Assembly: GCF_047663525.1 (NCBI RefSeq)
Contig: NC_092611.1
Coordinates: forward strand, 8,097,001 to 8,161,000
Origin: Anas platyrhynchos
Lineage: Eukaryota > Chordata > Aves > Anseriformes > Anatidae
Length of the DNA: 64,000 bases
Direction: 5' to 3'
Made by a program: the position numbers and the translations under genes. Below are positions 63,101-64,000 of the stretch, in pieces; position 1 is the stretch's first letter, and every line of letters starts with the position of its first letter. Below the pieces are notes generated by a model. That model was given only the letters and a program-made list of their open reading frames with translations, was not told the DNA's origin and did not search any database.

Positions 63101-64000
63101 AGTGAACTTCAGAAAAAGAATGTCATAAAAAGCACACCTTGATTCTAGATATACTCTCCTAAATTAAATTGCTTTTAATTGCGTTTTACTGTGATCCACC
63201 CTCAGCCCAGGCCAAATTCATTCCAGGCCTGCACGAGAGGGTTAAATCTGTTGTTTCCTACCTCAGAATGTGGATGTGCTCATCCTACTCTGCATAGGAA
63301 TTAGCTGAAGAATTTCTCACATGCACAAACTTACTTGCAGCACTGCTTCTTTATATTACGCCCACCAAACTTGGGTTTGTCCAGACAGTTAGTACAGACA
63401 CCACAGTCCTCTGGAACCTGGCAGCCTGAACACTGCCCACAGCGCCTTGACCGTCGTCCCTTCTTCACTGGCGGTTCTTGCTGTGTCTTGTTTCTGGTTA
63501 CCGGCTTAATTGGTTTGATAGGTGGAGCAAGAGGTTCTGCCTCTTCTGAGCCGGCTATTGATGACTTATCTGTCAAAAAAAAAAAAAATAAAAAATCTAA
63601 TGTGAATTTACTGAAGTCATACAACGTTTCAGAAGCATCTAATGAGCTCATGGAATTTATTCTATTAAGTGTAAGTTCATCTGCAGATCCACAGGACCAT
63701 ACAAGCTGTTTGTGTATGTGTACATATCACAATACACACGTGGATATACACAGCCCTAACGCATATCACATAGCACTTTTATAAAAATTCACAATGGTTA
63801 AAAGGATTGACCCTATTTGAGTGGCATTTTAACAAAAAGCCCAGATCAGTTTAACATACTATCCCCTGTTAATTGCTTGATGTCCTCATCTTTACAGGTT
63901 CAGATGTAGCCATAATTATTAGAGATGCCACTAACCCAAGTAGTCAACAGAGCAGACCTTCTGTGAATCCACAAGTGAAAACTGGAAGACTTAACCTACC
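37833..64000 (-). CDS. KMT2A: KMT2A (MLL1) histone H3K4 methyltransferase, exons 5-36, partial
   Basis: KMT2A methylates H3K4 at HOX and other developmental genes with WDR5, RBBP5, ASH2L and DPY30. Numbering by the human 36-exon gene, exons 5-36 are all present, and the last base of exon 4 appears to be base 64,000. The 32 exons sum to 8,621 nt; with one base from exon 4 they give 2,873 codons and TAG. Domains in order: CXXC zinc finger, PHD1-3, bromodomain, extended PHD4, FYRN, large regulatory exon with Taspase1 sites and transactivation motif, FYRC with WIN motif, SET and post-SET. The N-terminal AT-hook and menin-binding part lies beyond the window. Identity to human is very high in every domain. 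Confidence 0.98.
39628..42822 (-). CDS. KMT2A: KMT2A exons 28-33: linker, FYRC domain and WIN motif
   Basis: Exons 28 (42742-42822), 29 (41953-42017), 30 (41330-41500), 31 (40632-40706), 32 (40139-40313) and 33 (39628-39735). Text: [36 protein letters not shown], the FYRC sequence [20 protein letters not shown] and [20 protein letters not shown], then the WIN motif GSARAEVH (40144-40167) that binds WDR5. Exon 33 carries [16 protein letters not shown]. Exon 32 ends at a GC donor (see findings). Confidence 0.96.
41139..41158 (+). repeat. Tetranucleotide (ATCT)n microsatellite
   Basis: About five copies of ATCT in the intron between KMT2A exons 30 and 31. Confidence 0.85.
42823..44177 (-). other. 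KMT2A intron 27
   Basis: About 1.35 kb of AT-rich intron. I see no coding exon or recognised repeat in it. Confidence 0.6.
44178..48483 (-). CDS. KMT2A: KMT2A exon 27: large regulatory exon
   Basis: A single 4,306-nt exon, the same architecture as human exon 27 (about 4.25 kb). It codes for mostly disordered Ser/Thr/Pro-rich sequence with conserved islands: [27 protein letters not shown] (46973-46993) and QLDGVDD (46817-46837) as the two Taspase1 sites, [10 protein letters not shown] (46415-46444) as the CBP/p300-KIX-binding activation motif, and [12 protein letters not shown]. The donor is CG|GTAAGA at 44178 and the acceptor TTTTCTCAG precedes base 48483. Confidence 0.98.
49158..50689 (-). 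CDS. KMT2A: KMT2A exons 23-26: FYRN domain and start of linker
   Basis: Exons 23 (50572-50689), 24 (50409-50487), 25 (49998-50158) and 26 (49158-49343). Text includes [60 protein letters not shown] and [21 protein letters not shown] pairs with FYRC after Taspase1 cleavage to hold the N and C fragments together. Confidence 0.96.
50973..52593 (-). CDS. KMT2A: KMT2A exons 19-22: linker and extended PHD4
   Basis: Exons 19 (52400-52593), 20 (51903-52009), 21 (51234-51371) and 22 (50973-51131). The ePHD has [40 protein letters not shown], then [40 protein letters not shown]. The pattern is close to identical to human. Confidence 0.97.
53102..54546 (-). CDS. KMT2A: KMT2A exons 16-18: bromodomain
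   Basis: Exons 16 (54373-54546), 17 (53407-53517) and 18 (53102-53175). They include [20 protein letters not shown], then [20 protein letters not shown] and [11 protein letters not shown], then [17 protein letters not shown]. The MLL1 bromodomain is atypical and is thought not to bind acetyl-lysine in the usual way; it packs against PHD3. Confidence 0.96.
55086..55145 (-). repeat. CR1 LINE 3' end in KMT2A intron 15
   Basis: Plus-strand text TATAGAACATCCTGAGTTGG then AAAGGACCCACAAGGATCAT then CAAGTCCAACTCCTGG is the reverse complement of the avian CR1 tail. Only about 60 bases remain. It lies 24 bases past the exon 15 donor. Confidence 0.85.
55170..59191 (-). CDS. KMT2A: KMT2A exons 10-15: PHD fingers 1-3 and start of bromodomain
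   Basis: Exons 10 (59078-59191), 11 (57759-57905), 12 (57391-57486), 13 (56558-56678), 14 (55692-55805) and 15 (55170-55354). PHD1: [20 protein letters not shown] to RRCKFC. PHD2: CHVCGRQHQ through [20 protein letters not shown] to WICTKC. PHD3, the H3K4me3 and CYP33 reader: [32 protein letters not shown] to AYTCINC. Cys4-His-Cys3 zinc ligands are intact in all three. Confidence 0.97.
56884..56905 (+). repeat. 22-base A tract in KMT2A intron 12
   Basis: Twenty-two A in a row on the plus strand, in the intron between exons 12 and 13. Confidence 0.9.
57906..59077 (-). other. KMT2A intron 10
   Basis: About 1.2 kb between PHD exons 10 and 11. No exon, tRNA or known repeat is recognisable. Confidence 0.6.
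60043..62048 (-). CDS. KMT2A: KMT2A exons 7-9: basic linker
   Basis: Exons 7 (61680-62048), 8 (60991-61064) and 9 (60043-60171). They code for a Lys/Pro-rich, probably disordered linker ([40 protein letters not shown]). In the human gene, exons 8-14 span the leukaemia breakpoint cluster region. Confidence 0.95.
62832..63569 (-). CDS. KMT2A: KMT2A exons 5-6: CXXC zinc finger
   Basis: Exon 5 (63335-63569) and exon 6 (62832-62896). They code for [40 protein letters not shown] and [20 protein letters not shown]. Two CGxCxxC-type cysteine clusters and the [11 protein letters not shown] loop bind unmethylated CpG DNA. The exon 5 donor is AA|GTAAGT. Confidence 0.97.

Noticed and set aside
1-64000. 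Search for tRNA or rRNA genes, CRISPR arrays, operons, insertion sequences and endogenous retroviruses.
   Set aside because: None was recognised. The window is a vertebrate gene cluster with only short CR1 fragments and simple repeats.

Overview
This is a vertebrate, almost certainly avian, nuclear window. Every gene has spliced exons that match known vertebrate proteins. Introns are short and the left third is GC-rich, as on bird microchromosomes. A CR1 LINE tail typical of birds lies at about 55,086-55,145. The gene order PHLDB1 - ARCN1 - IFT46 - TMEM25 - TTC36 - KMT2A is the block known from human 11q23.3, here in reverse. I cannot name the species from the sequence alone.

Layout: (1) 1-12,014 (minus): nine coding exons of PHLDB1 (LL5-alpha), from the start codon through the FHA domain, the Ser/Pro-rich exon and the coiled coil. 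The C-terminal part with the PH domain lies to the left of the window. (2) 12,015-15,610: GC-rich 5' flank of PHLDB1 with a candidate untranslated first exon. (3) 15,610-24,049 (minus): complete ARCN1 (coatomer delta, 510 aa). (4) 24,050-24,322: divergent CpG-rich promoter. (5) 24,323-28,125 (plus): complete IFT46 (342 aa). (6) 28,510-31,306 (minus): complete TMEM25 (364 aa), tail-to-tail with IFT46. (7) 31,705-32,798 (minus): complete TTC36 (188 aa). (8) 33,155-64,000 (minus): KMT2A/MLL1 from CXXC exon 5 to the SET domain and the whole 3' UTR. Exon 4 ends exactly at the right edge.

I placed each exon from its splice sites and codon phase. All five complete or 3'-complete reading frames close exactly. 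In KMT2A, 32 exons plus one base of exon 4 give 2,873 codons and a stop. The genes are a conserved syntenic cluster, not a pathway: chromatin methylation (KMT2A), a liver co-chaperone-like TPR protein (TTC36), an Ig-type membrane protein (TMEM25), cilium transport (IFT46), COPI vesicle coat (ARCN1) and cortical microtubule anchoring (PHLDB1).

I saw no wholly new system. The most useful oddities are: an exact 29-bp copy of the start of IFT46 exon 6 inside a later IFT46 intron; a GC-AG intron in the KMT2A FYRC region; several NAGNAG acceptors; an intragenic CpG island with a perfect donor that could be a second PHLDB1 promoter; and very tight spacing of the three tandem minus-strand genes.
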